Assembly: GCF_003590145.2 (NCBI RefSeq)
Contig: NZ_CP060436.1
Location: forward strand, 1,584,001 to 1,648,000
From: Pseudooceanicola algae
GTDB lineage: Bacteria; Pseudomonadota; Alphaproteobacteria; Rhodobacterales; Rhodobacteraceae
Length of the DNA: 64,000 nt
Direction: 5' to 3'
A program made the position numbers and the translations under genes. Below the pieces are notes generated by a model. That model saw nothing but the letters and a program-made list of their open reading frames with translations. It was not told the origin of the DNA and searched no databases. Below are positions 1 to 10,627 of the stretch, piece after piece (the stretch's first letter is position 1; each line of letters begins with the position of its first letter).

Positions 1-162
1 GTCGACGGGGCCGACATGGCCATCGTGGACAAGGTCTATGCGCAGTATTTCCAGGCCCCCTATCCCAATCGTGCCACGCTGATCGTTGCCGGTCTGGTCG
101 GGCCGGGCATGCTGATCGAGGTCACGGCCATCGGCCGCGTGCCTGTCAGCCCCGAGGCGTAA
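1..162 (+). CDS. RidA family protein, C-terminal part (gene runs off the left edge)
   Basis: The last 53 codons of a RidA (YjgF/YER057c/UK114) protein are present and end at TAA 160-162. The remnant holds the conserved tail of the family: an Arg in the PNRATLIVAGL segment that binds the substrate carboxylate, and the Glu in the MLIEV strand. RidA proteins are small trimeric enzymes that hydrolyse reactive enamines/imines. A subgroup acts as 2-aminomuconate deaminase in 3-hydroxyanthranilate breakdown, which would suit the dioxygenase gene at 5791-6339, but the remnant cannot separate the subgroups. It converges on the hydrolase gene with only four bases between the stops. Confidence 0.85.
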   Translation, partial: VDGADMAIVDKVYAQYFQAPYPNRATLIVAGLVGPGMLIEVTAIGRVPVSPEA

Positions 163-166
163 GGGT

Positions 167-1048
167 CTAAGCCCCGATCTGTGCGATCAGCGCCCGGGAC
201 AGTACAGTGCTTGCATCACCCAGCTCTGCCAGGATGTCGAAATGGTTGCGCCCCGGCACCTCGAGACAGCGGGCCGGGAAACCGGCCTGGGCCCAGGCGG
301 CGGCATAGGCCACCGACTGACGCTTGAACCCGGCAGGATCGGTTTCCGCCCAGGCGAGGGTGATTGGCGCCCCCCGGCGCGGCAGGTTGCGGATCGGGCT
401 TAGCGCGGCGACGTCGTCTGCGCTCAGCGACAGCCAGGCCTGCGGGGCGCTGGCGGCAATCGGGGTCAGGTCGAACAGCCCGCTGATCGGCAGGGCCGAG
501 GCGATAACGCCCTCGGGCAGACCCGCTTCGGCCTGCCAGCCGCCCGCCAGAACCGCCCCTGCAAGGTGCCCCCCGGCCGAACTGCCGCCGACGTGGATAC
601 GCTGCGGATCAAGGCCCAGCCCGCGCCCTTCGCGCCACAAGAACCCGACGGCGGCGCGGACCTGGCGGGTGATTTCCGTCAGGGAGGCCCCCGGCGCAAG
701 CTGGTAATCCAGCACCGCCGTGGCGATCCCCTGCCCGGCCAGCATCCCTGCCATCATCGCGGAATCGCGCTTCGACAGGGCCCGCCAATAGCCCCCGTGG
801 ATGAAGACGAAGACCGGGCAATCGCGCAGGACTTCGGGGCCGAACAGGTCCAGCGTCTGGCCGCTTTGCCGGTCGTAAACCAGGTCGAAATGCCGTCCGA
901 AGGGCGCGCGCATGGCCTCTGACGTGCTGCGATAGGAGGCCATCTCGGCAGCAAAGCGGGCCTCGCTGATCGTGCCGCGCGGCTGGTAATCCGCGTCGAG
1001 CCGATCTGCCGGCCAGCCCCCTTCGGACGCCAGATCAATGCCGGTCAT
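167..1048 (-). CDS. Alpha/beta hydrolase, kynurenine-formamidase-like
   Basis: A 293-residue alpha/beta hydrolase. HGGYW at residues 84-88 forms the oxyanion region. The nucleophile elbow GGSSAGG has Ser157, with Asp237 and His269 as likely triad partners. The HGGYW plus GGSSAGG pattern is typical of the arylformamidase/esterase group, which includes kynurenine formamidases. The open frame extends upstream, but ATG 1048 is preferred because earlier starts (1078, 1171) overlap the end of livF. It is the last gene of the livKHMGF operon, which also holds 3-hydroxyanthranilate dioxygenase, so deformylation of an N-formyl aromatic amine is plausible. The exact substrate is not readable from sequence. 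Confidence 0.75.
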   Translation of the reverse strand: MTGIDLASEGGWPADRLDADYQPRGTISEARFAAEMASYRSTSEAMRAPFGRHFDLVYDRQSGQTLDLFGPEVLRDCPVFVFIHGGYWRALSKRDSAMMAGMLAGQGIATAVLDYQLAPGASLTEITRQVRAAVGFLWREGRGLGLDPQRIHVGGSSAGGHLAGAVLAGGWQAEAGLPEGVIASALPISGLFDLTPIAASAPQAWLSLSADDVAALSPIRNLPRRGAPITLAWAETDPAGFKRQSVAYAAAWAQAGFPARCLEVPGRNHFDILAELGDASTVLSRALIAQIGA

Positions 1049-1064
1049 CCCGGGCAAGGTCGCC

Positions 1065-1766
1065 TCAGATCCCGACATAGCCACGCACTTCGGCCTGATC
1101 GCGGTCCAGCGCGGCACCGTCGCCGGACCAGACAGTGCGGCCCTTTTCGATGATGTAATGCCGGTCGGCAAGGCGTTTCAGGACCGCGAGGTTCTTGTCG
1201 ATCAGCAGGATCGACTGGCCTTCCGCGCGCAGCTTTGCCACCACCTGCCAGATTTCCTGACGGATCACCGGGGCCAGCCCTTCGGTCGCCTCGTCCAGGA
1301 TCAGCAGGCGCGGGTTGGTCATCAGTGCCCGCCCGATGGCCAGCATCTGCTGTTCGCCCCCCGACAGGGTCCCCGCCGCCTGCCCGGCGCGTTCGCGCAT
1401 CCGGGGGAACAGCGTATAGATCCGCTCCAGCGTCCAGGGATCGGCGCGCTTCAGGCGATTGGCGGCCGTCGCGACAAGGTTTTCGCGGACCGTCAGCGTG
1501 GGAAAGACCTGCCGCCCCTCGGGCACCAGCCCGACGCCGAGCCGCGCGATCCGTTCGGGCGCAAGGCCGGTGACCGGCCTGTCGTTGATCGACACCTGAC
1601 CGCCCTTGGCGCCGAGCAACCCCATGATGGTGCGTATCGTCGTGGTCTTGCCCATCCCGTTGCGCCCCATCAGCGAGACCAGTTCGCCATCCCCGACCCG
1701 CAGGGAAATATCGAACAGCACCTGGCTCTGCCCATAGGCGGCCTGAAGGTTTTCGACGTTCAGCAC
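1065..1766 (-). CDS. livF: Branched-chain amino acid-type ABC transporter ATPase LivF
   Basis: A 233-residue ABC ATPase of the LivF type. Visible are Walker A GRNGMGKTT near residue 35, the signature LSGGEQQM, and Walker B LLILDEATEGLAP, whose EATEGLAP stretch is characteristic of LivF. It overlaps livG by a few bases and completes a full set of binding protein, two permeases and two ATPases. Liv-type systems import branched-chain amino acids, but many members carry aromatic compounds, amides or urea. Neighbouring 3-hydroxyanthranilate dioxygenase and formamidase-like genes point to an aromatic or tryptophan-derived substrate here (inference). Confidence 0.93.
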   Translation of the reverse strand: MLNVENLQAAYGQSQVLFDISLRVGDGELVSLMGRNGMGKTTTIRTIMGLLGAKGGQVSINDRPVTGLAPERIARLGVGLVPEGRQVFPTLTVRENLVATAANRLKRADPWTLERIYTLFPRMRERAGQAAGTLSGGEQQMLAIGRALMTNPRLLILDEATEGLAPVIRQEIWQVVAKLRAEGQSILLIDKNLAVLKRLADRHYIIEKGRTVWSGDGAALDRDQAEVRGYVGI

Positions 1767-2518
1767 AATTCGTCCTCTCCGCCCAGGTAGGCTTCGCGCA
1801 CCTCGGCGCTCTCGCGGATCTGATCGGCGGTTCCGGTCAGGATCACCTTGCCGTAGACCAGGACCGAGATCCGGTCGGCCAGGGCAAAGACCGCCTCCAT
1901 GTCGTGTTCCACCAGCAGGATCGTGACCTTGCCGCGCAGGCCAAGCAGGAAGTCCACCATTTCGCGGCTTTCAACGGGTCCCAGCCCCGCCATCGGTTCA
2001 TCGAGCAGCAACACCTTGGGATCACCCGCCAGCGCCAGCAACAGCTCAAGCTGCTTGCGTTCACCGTGGGACAGGTCCGCCACCGGATCATCGCGCCGCG
2101 TGGCAAGGCGCGATCCCTGCAGCAGCGCATCGGCCCGGTCCCAGACGCGGGTGCGCCCCGAAATCCGGTCCCAGATGCGGAAATTCCCCCCCATATGCGC
2201 CTGGACCGCAAGGCCGACATTCTGGCGCACGGTGAAATCATCCAGAAGCGAGGTCACCTGGAACGTCCGCCCAAGGCCAAGCGCTACCCGGTCGGCGGCC
2301 GCCACATTGGTGATGTCGCGTCCCTCCAGCGTGATCTTGCCCGCGTCCGGGGACAACTCGCCGCAAAGCTGGTTGATCAGAGTCGACTTGCCCGCCCCGT
2401 TGGGTCCGATCAGCGCATGGATCAGCCCTTCGCGCAGGTCGAGCGTTACGTGGTCGGTCGCCAGCAGGCCGGAAAACCGTTTCACCAGCCCGTCGATGTA
2501 AAGGATCGTGCTGCTCAT
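1760..2518 (-). CDS. livG: Branched-chain amino acid-type ABC transporter ATPase LivG
   Basis: A 252-residue LivG-type ATPase with Walker A GPNGAGKST, signature LSHGERKQLE (the SHGE form is usual in LivG) and Walker B VLLLDEPMAGL. The frame is open further upstream, but ATG 2518 is chosen. It sits in a four-base ATGA overlap with the livM stop and gives the usual N-terminus leading into the first strand. It should form the nucleotide-binding dimer with LivF on the cytoplasmic face of LivH/LivM. Confidence 0.93.
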   Translation of the reverse strand: MSSTILYIDGLVKRFSGLLATDHVTLDLREGLIHALIGPNGAGKSTLINQLCGELSPDAGKITLEGRDITNVAAADRVALGLGRTFQVTSLLDDFTVRQNVGLAVQAHMGGNFRIWDRISGRTRVWDRADALLQGSRLATRRDDPVADLSHGERKQLELLLALAGDPKVLLLDEPMAGLGPVESREMVDFLLGLRGKVTILLVEHDMEAVFALADRISVLVYGKVILTGTADQIRESAEVREAYLGGEDELC

Positions 2519-3501
2519 GGCTGCTCTCCCCGGATACGGGCGATCAACCCCATCAGCCCGCCGCGCGTGCCCAGCACCACGACCAGCAGGATCAGCCCGA
2601 AGACCAGGTGCCAATGCTCGGTCCAGGCCGACAGGTAGGTCTGCAGGAACAGGAAGGCCGCCGCGCCAAGGATCGGACCGAAGAAGGTGCCGACCCCGCC
2701 GAGGATGACCATGATCATCAGCTCTCCGCTTTCGGTCCAGTGCAGGGTGTCGGGCGAGGCAAAGCGCAGGAAGACCGCCATCAGCCCCCCCGCAAGCCCC
2801 GCCCCCATGCCGGCAAGCACGAAACCGTAAAGCTTGTAGCGATAGGTCGAGATGCCGAGGGCGTTCATGCGGCGTTCATTCTGGCGGATGCCGGCCAGCA
2901 TGGTCCCGAAGGAGGAATTCACCACCCGCCAGAGCCCGGCGAAGAAGGCCACCATGACCACGAGGATCACGTAGTACATCACCGTCTTGTCGCGCAGGTT
3001 CAGGCCGAAAAGCTGGTTCGACTTGCGGATGATCAGCCCGTCTTCGCCGCCGTATTGCTGCAGCGAGACGAAGAAGAAAAAGATCATCTGCGCAAAAGCC
3101 AGGGTGATCATGATGAACTGGACCCCCCCGGTGCGCAGGGCCAGCGCGCCGACGATCAGCGCCGCGAACCCCGCCACCAGCACTGCGGCCGGCAGTGTCA
3201 CCAGCAGCTGGTCACTGCCCGGTATCAGCCCCCAAAGCGGGGCCTCTTCGGCGTGGTGCACGTAAAGGATGCCGACCACGTAGTTGCCGATCCCGAAGAA
3301 GGCCGCATGCCCGAAGGAGATCATGCCACCATAGCCGAGGATCAGGTTCAGGCTGGCCACCGCGATGGCATAGATCATGATCCGCGCGATCAGGCTGGGG
3401 AAGGCACGTTCGCCTAGCGCCTCGGCGATCGGCGGGATCACCGCCAGCAGAAGGATGGCAAGGGCGATACCGATCAGGATTGCGGGTTTGCGTGTGCTCA
3501 T
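2515..3501 (-). CDS. livM: Branched-chain amino acid-type ABC transporter permease LivM
   Basis: A 328-residue polytopic membrane protein of the LivM permease family. It has hydrophobic segments from the N-terminus, the typical NLILGYGGMISFGHAAFFGI motif near residue 52, and GGVGTFFGPILGA near residue 270, which is the conserved cytoplasmic loop that contacts the ATPase. The start lies three bases after the livH stop, and the stop overlaps the livG start. It pairs with LivH as the heterodimeric channel. Confidence 0.93.
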   Translation of the reverse strand: MSTRKPAILIGIALAILLLAVIPPIAEALGERAFPSLIARIMIYAIAVASLNLILGYGGMISFGHAAFFGIGNYVVGILYVHHAEEAPLWGLIPGSDQLLVTLPAAVLVAGFAALIVGALALRTGGVQFIMITLAFAQMIFFFFVSLQQYGGEDGLIIRKSNQLFGLNLRDKTVMYYVILVVMVAFFAGLWRVVNSSFGTMLAGIRQNERRMNALGISTYRYKLYGFVLAGMGAGLAGGLMAVFLRFASPDTLHWTESGELMIMVILGGVGTFFGPILGAAAFLFLQTYLSAWTEHWHLVFGLILLVVVLGTRGGLMGLIARIRGEQP

Positions 3502-3504
3502 GGC

Positions 3505-4419
3505 TCAGCCCTCCACCGGAAACAGGCCCTTGGGCCGGAACAGCAGCACGATGGCCATCAACAGGTAGATCCCCATCGAAGCGATGCCGATGCCGAGGCT
3601 GTGCGCCTCTGGCCCCGGCATGAAGCTGGCGAGGATGCCGGGCAGGAAGGCGCGCAGGCAGGTATCGACCACCCCCAGCACGATCCCCGCCACGAAGGCC
3701 CCCTTGATCGATCCGACGCCACCGATCACCACCACGACGAAGGTCGCCAGCAGGATCTGTTCACCCATGCCGACCTGCACCGCCAGCAGCGGCCCGGTCA
3801 TCACCCCGGCCAGACCGGCCAGCAGCGCCCCCAGCCCGAAGACAGCCGTGTAGAGCAGCCGGATATCGACGCCGAGCGCGCGCACCATCTCGCGGTTGGT
3901 GGAGCCGGCGCGCACCAGCATCCCCACGCGGGTCTTGTTGATCAGCAGGTAAAGCCCGAAGGCCACCAGCAACCCGGCCAGGATGATCAGCAGCCGGTAG
4001 GGCGGATAGGGCAGCCCCGGCAGGATCTCGATCGGGGTGGCGAGGGCATCGGGCAGCTGGGAAAAGATCGGCTGACGGCCGAAGATCAGCGTCGTCAGCT
4101 GATTGAAGATCATGATCAGCGCGAAGGTCGCCAGCACCTGGTCCAGGTGGTCGCGGGCGTAAAGCCTTCGCATGACCCCCAGTTCGACAATGAACCCGGT
4201 CACCATCGCTGCCAGCAATGCGGCTGGAATACCAAGCCAGAAAGAGCCACTTTCATTGGCGACCCAGGTCCCGACGAAGGCCCCGATCATGTAAAGCGCG
4301 CCATGGGCCAGGTTGATCACCCCCATGATCCCGAAGATCAGGGTCAGTCCCGCCGCCAGCAGGAACAGCATCACGCCATAAAGCAGGCCGTTCAGCAATT
4401 GTTCGAAAATCAGGGTCAT
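3505..4419 (-). CDS. livH: Branched-chain amino acid-type ABC transporter permease LivH
   Basis: A 304-residue LivH-type permease. The N-terminal stretch LTLIFGIMGVINLAHGALYM and the loop VVVIGGVGSIKGAFVAGI near residue 230 are the family signatures. About eight transmembrane segments are visible by hydrophobicity. It follows livK after about 110 bases that hold strong stem-loops (4437-4522), an arrangement that often makes the binding protein more abundant than the permeases. Confidence 0.93.
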   Translation of the reverse strand: MTLIFEQLLNGLLYGVMLFLLAAGLTLIFGIMGVINLAHGALYMIGAFVGTWVANESGSFWLGIPAALLAAMVTGFIVELGVMRRLYARDHLDQVLATFALIMIFNQLTTLIFGRQPIFSQLPDALATPIEILPGLPYPPYRLLIILAGLLVAFGLYLLINKTRVGMLVRAGSTNREMVRALGVDIRLLYTAVFGLGALLAGLAGVMTGPLLAVQVGMGEQILLATFVVVVIGGVGSIKGAFVAGIVLGVVDTCLRAFLPGILASFMPGPEAHSLGIGIASMGIYLLMAIVLLFRPKGLFPVEG

Positions 4420-4436
4420 TGAGGTCTCACGTCAAA

Positions 4437-4522
4437 CCGGCCCGAACGGCGACATGCCCCCATCGGGGCACCCTGTCGTCGGGCCGGGTCATGTCGGAAT
4501 GGGGCGGCACGCTGGCCGCCCC
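4437..4522 (-). other. Nested stem-loops between livK and livH
   Basis: Three perfect inverted repeats lie in the 109-base gap. A 9-bp arm pair CCGGCCCGA/TCGGGCCGG (4437-4445/4479-4487) encloses a 6-bp hairpin TGCCCC-CATC-GGGGCA (4455-4470). A separate 8-bp hairpin GGGGCGGC-ACGCTG-GCCGCCCC lies at 4501-4522, just past the livK stop. None is followed by a T run, so simple intrinsic termination is unlikely. Partial attenuation or protection of the livK 3' end against exonucleases is more likely. Confidence 0.65.
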
Positions 4523-4528
4523 GGCGCC

Positions 4529-5680
4529 TTACATCTCGCACTGATCCGCGTAGACGTCGCCATATCCCTCGACCAGCTTGGACTGCATGACCGTCGTCGG
4601 CACGCCGTTCTCGCCCATCTCGACCTTCACCAGGTACCAATCCTGCACCGGGTGCTGGTTCTGTCCGAAGGAGAAGTCGCCACGCACGCTGTCGAAATCG
4701 GCTTCGCGCAGGGCCTCGCGGAAGGCGTCGATGTCATCGACCCCGCCGGTCTTTTCCAGTGCCGAGGCGATCAACAGCCCGGTGTCGTAGCCCTGGGTGC
4801 CGTAATAGGTGATCGGCCGGTCGCCGTACTTCTCTTCCCAGGCCGCGACGAAGGCGGTGTTGGCTTCGTTGTCGAGGTCAGGCGACCAGTGACCGGTGGC
4901 ATATAGCCCCACGACCGCCTCGCCGAGCGCCTTCAGGATCACGCCGTCCGCATTGGGTTCGGACATCACCATCGGCGTCGTCTCCAGCAGGCCGGCCTGC
5001 TGGTACTGCTTGGCAAAGGCGATGCCGAGGCCGCCGGGATGGAACTGGAAGACCACGTCCGGCGCGGCGGCGCGGATCTGCGCCATTTCGGTGGAATAAT
5101 CGGTCTGGTCAAGCTGGGTATAGCCTTCGCCGACGATCTCGCCCTCGAAGGTGCGCTTGAACCCGGTCAGCGCATCCTTGCCCGCCTGGTAGTTCGGCGC
5201 CAGCAGATAGGCGGTTTCATAGCCAAGTTCGTTCGCCGCAAGGCCCGAGGCCTCGTGCAGGGAGTCGTTCTGCCAGGAGGTCACGAAGTAGTTCTCGTGA
5301 CAGCCCTCGCCCGCCATGGTGGACGGCGCGGCATTGGGGCTGATGTAGATCGCGCCCTCGTCGACCACATCGGGCACCGTGGCGCCGGCGATGTTGGAAA
5401 AGATGATGCCGGTGACGATCTTGATGTCGTCGCCGTAGACGTAATCTTCGGCGATCTGGCGGGCATGGGCGGGGTCGCGGCCATCGTCGGTGACCACCAG
5501 TTCCACGGGCGCGCCGGACATCTCGATCGCAAGGGCCATGCCATCGCGCACATCGGCCCCAAGATAGCCCGCGGGCCCGGAAAGCGTGGTGATGACCCCG
5601 ACCTTGACCGGATCGGCGGCCATGGCAGCCCCGGCCAGGGCGCCCATCGCGAGGGCAAGGGGAATGGAATGCAGTTTCAT
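4529..5680 (-). CDS. livK: ABC transporter substrate-binding protein (LivK type)
   Basis: A 383-residue periplasmic binding protein. Residues 1-21 form a signal peptide ending at AMA-ADPVKVG. The mature start VKVGVITTLSGPAGYLG is the usual opening of type I (Leu/Ile/Val, aromatic, amide) binding proteins. Start ATG 5680 has a good ribosome site (GGGAG, six bases upstream). It lies downstream of nbaC on the same strand with a 110-base gap and upstream of livHMGF. Ligand identity cannot be read from sequence. The gene context suggests an aromatic amino acid or anthranilate-like compound. Confidence 0.9.
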   Translation of the reverse strand: MKLHSIPLALAMGALAGAAMAADPVKVGVITTLSGPAGYLGADVRDGMALAIEMSGAPVELVVTDDGRDPAHARQIAEDYVYGDDIKIVTGIIFSNIAGATVPDVVDEGAIYISPNAAPSTMAGEGCHENYFVTSWQNDSLHEASGLAANELGYETAYLLAPNYQAGKDALTGFKRTFEGEIVGEGYTQLDQTDYSTEMAQIRAAAPDVVFQFHPGGLGIAFAKQYQQAGLLETTPMVMSEPNADGVILKALGEAVVGLYATGHWSPDLDNEANTAFVAAWEEKYGDRPITYYGTQGYDTGLLIASALEKTGGVDDIDAFREALREADFDSVRGDFSFGQNQHPVQDWYLVKVEMGENGVPTTVMQSKLVEGYGDVYADQCEM

Positions 5681-5738
5681 GTTAACTCCCTGTCTTTGAT
5701 GTTTTCTGTTGGTGTATCAGTCTTCTTTGTTGCGGCAA

Positions 5739-5753
5739 CGCCCCAAAGGGGCG
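5739..5753 (-). other. Small GC-rich hairpin between nbaC and livK
   Basis: CGCCCC-AAA-GGGGCG is a perfect 6-bp stem with a 3-base loop, placed 38-52 bases after the nbaC stop and about 60 bases before livK on the minus strand. It lacks a following T run. It may mark an mRNA processing or attenuation point separating the catabolic genes from the transporter genes. Confidence 0.4.
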
Positions 5754-5790
5754 GCACCGGGTCTTTTCCGGCAAACGAACCCCGCAGGGC

Positions 5791-7305
<1,515 letters not shown>

Positions 7306-7309
<4 letters not shown>

Positions 7310-9588
7310 CGGCTCTCCTCCTTGGCGGGGTGCATTGCCCGCCAGATATTTTCGGATGTCAGCGGCAGGTGCAGATCCTGCCGGGTAAAGGGGGACAGCG
7401 CGTCCTGCACCGCATTGACCAGCGCCGGCGGCACGCCGATGCAGCCGGCCTCGCCCACGCCCTTGGCGCCAAGGTCATTGGCCCCCGACAGGGTGGGTTC
7501 ACTGTGCAGGTGAAGGTCACGCGGCATGTCGCCGGCACGGGGCACGGCATAATCCATCAGCGATCCGGTCAGCAACTGGCCGTCGTCGTCATAGGCGATC
7601 CGCTCCATGAAGACATGGCCCAGCCCCTGCGCCAGCCCGCCCATCATCTGGCCTTTCAGAAGCATCGGGTTGATCACCCGACCCGCGTCATCGACCCAGA
7701 TGATGCGTTCAACCAGCGGCACGCCGGTGTCGGGATCGACCGAAACCTCGGCCAGGACCGCGCCGCTGGCCCAGGCTTCGCGCGGGGCGGTGTAGGTTTC
7801 CTCGACCGCGAGATCCGCGAAACCGGGCAGGCAGGCGATCTCGGGCCAGCCGAGCAGGCGATTGCCCACCAGCAGGCCGCCTTCGCCGGGCAGGATGTCG
7901 TCCCGCGCCAGCCCCTGAAGATCGGCAAGCCGGGCGCAGGCCTGATCCAGGAACCTCCGGGCGGCGCGCAGCATCGCGCTGCCGCCGATGGCCGTGCTGC
8001 GGCTGGCCAGCGCGCCGAGGCCATTGGACAGCGCGGCGGTATCGCCTTCGCCCACCTGCACGCATTCGGGCGCGACGCAAAGGACGTCGGCGGCGATCTG
8101 GGCAAAGGCCGTCTCGCGTCCCTGCCCCTGCGCCGAGGCCCCGGTTTGCGCGGCAAAGCTGCCGTCGGCACACAGACGCAGCCGCGCGGTTTCCCAGCCC
8201 TGTCCGCAGGGTTCGATATATAGCGCAAGGCCGATGCCGACCACCTCGCCTTCTGCGCGGCGGCGGGCCTGGCGGGCCCGCAGCGCGGCGTAATCGGCTT
8301 CGCGCTCCAGCCGATCCAGCAGGGCGGCAGGGTTGCTTTGATCCAGCAGTTCGCCGGTCGGGCTGGCATAGGGGAAATCGCCGCTGCGCAGGATATTGCG
8401 ACGGCGCAGGTCCAGCGGGTCAATCCCGGCGGCAAGGGCAGCCTTGTCGATCAACCGCTCGGTCAGCATCACCGCTTCGGGGCGCCCCGCCCCGCGGTAG
8501 ATGCCCATGGGGGCACGGTTTTCGAAGCGGGTGGCAAGGTGGATATCGACGGGGCCGCAACGGTAGGGGCCCGGCAGGATCCGGGCCGCGTTGCGCGCCG
8601 GGGCATAGGCCGAATAAGGTGTCCAGCTGCCAAGGGAAAAGGTCAGTTCGGCCCGAAAGGCGGTGATCAGCCCGGCGGCGTCCAGCCCGATCTCGGCGCG
8701 GGTCTCGGCCCCGCGCCCATGGGTGGCCGCCATCAGGTCGTCCGACCGCGTCGCGGTCCATTTCACCGCTCGTCCCAACTGGTGCGCGGCAAAGGCCAGC
8801 GCCACTTCCTCGGGGTAGATCGAGGCCTTGCCACCGAAGGCCCCGCCCACATCCGGCGCGATCACCCGCACCTGCGCCAGCGGCAGGCCGAGGATACGCG
8901 CCAGGTCTTCGCGGGCGCGAAACGGCGTCTGGGTGGACAGGTGCAGGGTCAGCGTCTGGCCATCCCAGTCAGCCAGCGCGGCGCGGGGTTCCAGCGCCAT
9001 GGGGGCGAGGCGCGCATGGTTCAGCGCCGCCTCCACCCGGACCGCCGCGCTGTCCAGCGCCGCCCCGGCATCGCCACTGGCATGGTGCGCCGTGGGGTGG
9101 GGGGCGGAATCCAGGGTCTCGCCCGGCTCGATCTCGACCAGCAGGGCCTCGGCCCCGTCCAGCGCCGCGGCCCGGTTTTGCGCGACGACCGCCACGACCG
9201 GCTGACCGAGCGCGGTGACGACATCGCCGGCCAGCACGTCGAAGGGCCGCTGTCGCGCACCCTTGATCAGCATGTTGACCGCCGAGCTCCCCTTCAGCGG
9301 CAGATCCGCCGCGCCGAGCACCGCAACCACGCCTTCGACCGCAAGGGCATCGGCCTTGTCGATCGACAGGATGCGTCCGCTAGGTTCGGGGCTGCGGAAG
9401 AAGTCCATCACAAGGCAACCGGGCGGCGATAGGTCATCGACATAGTGTCCCGCGCCCTTCAACAGGGCCGGGTCTTCGCGCCGCTTCATGGCAGCGCCGG
9501 TCCATTTGGTCTTCTGGCCCGCGAACAAGGGTGCCTCCCCAAGGATCATTCCCCATCTGGCCCGATATTTTTCCGTATCAAAACCCAT
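7306..9588 (-). CDS. Xanthine dehydrogenase/CoxL-family molybdopterin-binding subunit, orphan
   Basis: A 760-residue large subunit of the molybdenum hydroxylase family. GGAFGGK (Moco-binding loop), IYRGAGRPE and GAKGVGEAG with the catalytic Glu are all present. The YRGAGR form is that of the general hydroxylase (form II) group, not the active-site loop of true CO dehydrogenase. The iron-sulfur (CoxS) and FAD (CoxM) subunits that normally accompany it are absent from the window. The gene is first in the minus-strand operon and starts 44 bases from a divergent LysR gene. Hydroxylation of an N-heterocyclic or aromatic substrate is the likely role, but electron-transfer partners must come from elsewhere. 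Confidence 0.88.
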
Positions 9589-9632
9589 TAAGTTCTCATA
9601 AATTCATGAGTGCAGCTTCATGAAAGACCCAG
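9589..9632. promoter_or_regulatory. Divergent promoter/operator between coxL-like gene and LysR gene
   Basis: The 44 bases separating the two start codons contain a perfect inverted repeat CTCAT-AAATTC-ATGAG (9595-9610) and two direct copies of TTCATGA (9603-9609 and 9617-9623) spaced 14 bases apart. This is where a LysR-type regulator would control its target and itself. The gap is so short that both promoters must overlap the operator or lie inside the opposing gene. Confidence 0.5.
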
Positions 9633-10604
9633 ATGCCCGATCGCCAGGACGATATGCCCCCGTCGCCCACGCCCGATCCGACCCGCAAACCGGGCCAGCG
9701 GATCAGCCTGCGGCAGATCGAATGTTTTCGCGCCGTCGTGCAGCTGGGGAACTTTTCCCGCGCCGCCGACCGGCTGGGCGCAAGCCAGACCGGCGTGTCA
9801 CATATGATCCGCGACCTCGAGACGACACTGAATGCGCGGCTGTTCGACCGCACCACGCGGCGGGTCGACCTGACCGAGGCCGGGCGGCTGTTCGCGGAGA
9901 ATGCGCTTCCGGGGCTTGATGGTATCGACCGGGCGGTCGAGCGGATCCGCGACCTGGGTGCGCTGCGCCTCGGCCAGGTGCGCATCGCCGCGCCGCCGCT
10001 GATCGCGGCGACCGTGCTGCCGGAACTGCTGCGCCGGTTGCGCGCCCGGCATCCCGAGCTGAAACTGCGGGTCGAGGATTCCGGCACCGATCAGATCATC
10101 GCCAGCCTGCGCGACGGGCGCTGCGATCTGGGGGTCGGCAGCTTCGATGACGGGATCGACGGGGTCGACCAGCAGACCGTCCTGCGCGACCGGCTGATGG
10201 TCTTTGCCCCGGCCGACCACCCCCTGCGTCAGCGCCAGGACGTGCCTTGGACGGCGCTGCGCGATGAACCCATCGTCGCCCTGACCCGCGAAAGCAACAT
10301 CCGCCTCCTGACAGCCGTCGGGTTTGAAAGCGCCGGCCTGCCCTTGCGCCCGGATTTCGAGGTGCACCAGATCTTTACCGCCCTGTCGCTGGTCGAAAGC
10401 GGCGCCGGGCTGGCGATCCTGCCGACCTATGCCTTTGCCGCGCTGCGCACCCGTCAGATTATCGCCCGCCCGCTGAGCGGACCCGATATCACCCGCGAAA
10501 TGCGGATCGTAACCCCCCGCGACCGCGTACCATCCGCCGCGACCAACCGGGTGCGCGACATGCTGCGCCGGGTGCTGCGCGACATGGTGCCCGAGGTCAG
10601 CTGA
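9633..10604 (+). CDS. LysR family transcriptional regulator
   Basis: A 323-residue LysR-type regulator. After a 26-residue hydrophilic leader the helix-turn-helix reads ISLRQIECFRAVVQLGNFSRAADRLGASQTGVSHMIRDLE (given here as its parts: RQIECFRAVV, FSRAADRLG, GVSHMIRDLE). The remainder is an effector-binding domain of the usual length. It is divergent from the coxL-dapA-nbaC-liv operon, which it probably regulates in response to a pathway intermediate. It converges on the ammonia-lyase gene. Confidence 0.92.
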   Translation: MPDRQDDMPPSPTPDPTRKPGQRISLRQIECFRAVVQLGNFSRAADRLGASQTGVSHMIRDLETTLNARLFDRTTRRVDLTEAGRLFAENALPGLDGIDRAVERIRDLGALRLGQVRIAAPPLIAATVLPELLRRLRARHPELKLRVEDSGTDQIIASLRDGRCDLGVGSFDDGIDGVDQQTVLRDRLMVFAPADHPLRQRQDVPWTALRDEPIVALTRESNIRLLTAVGFESAGLPLRPDFEVHQIFTALSLVESGAGLAILPTYAFAALRTRQIIARPLSGPDITREMRIVTPRDRVPSAATNRVRDMLRRVLRDMVPEVS

Positions 10605-10608
10605 CTCC

Positions 10609-10627
10609 GCCTGAAAAGACCTCAGGC
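10609..10627. terminator. Weak hairpin between convergent genes
   Basis: GCCTGA-AAAGACC-TCAGGC forms a 6-bp stem across the 17-base gap between the LysR stop and the ammonia-lyase stop. It is short and lacks a T run, so it is only a weak candidate terminator. Confidence 0.25.
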
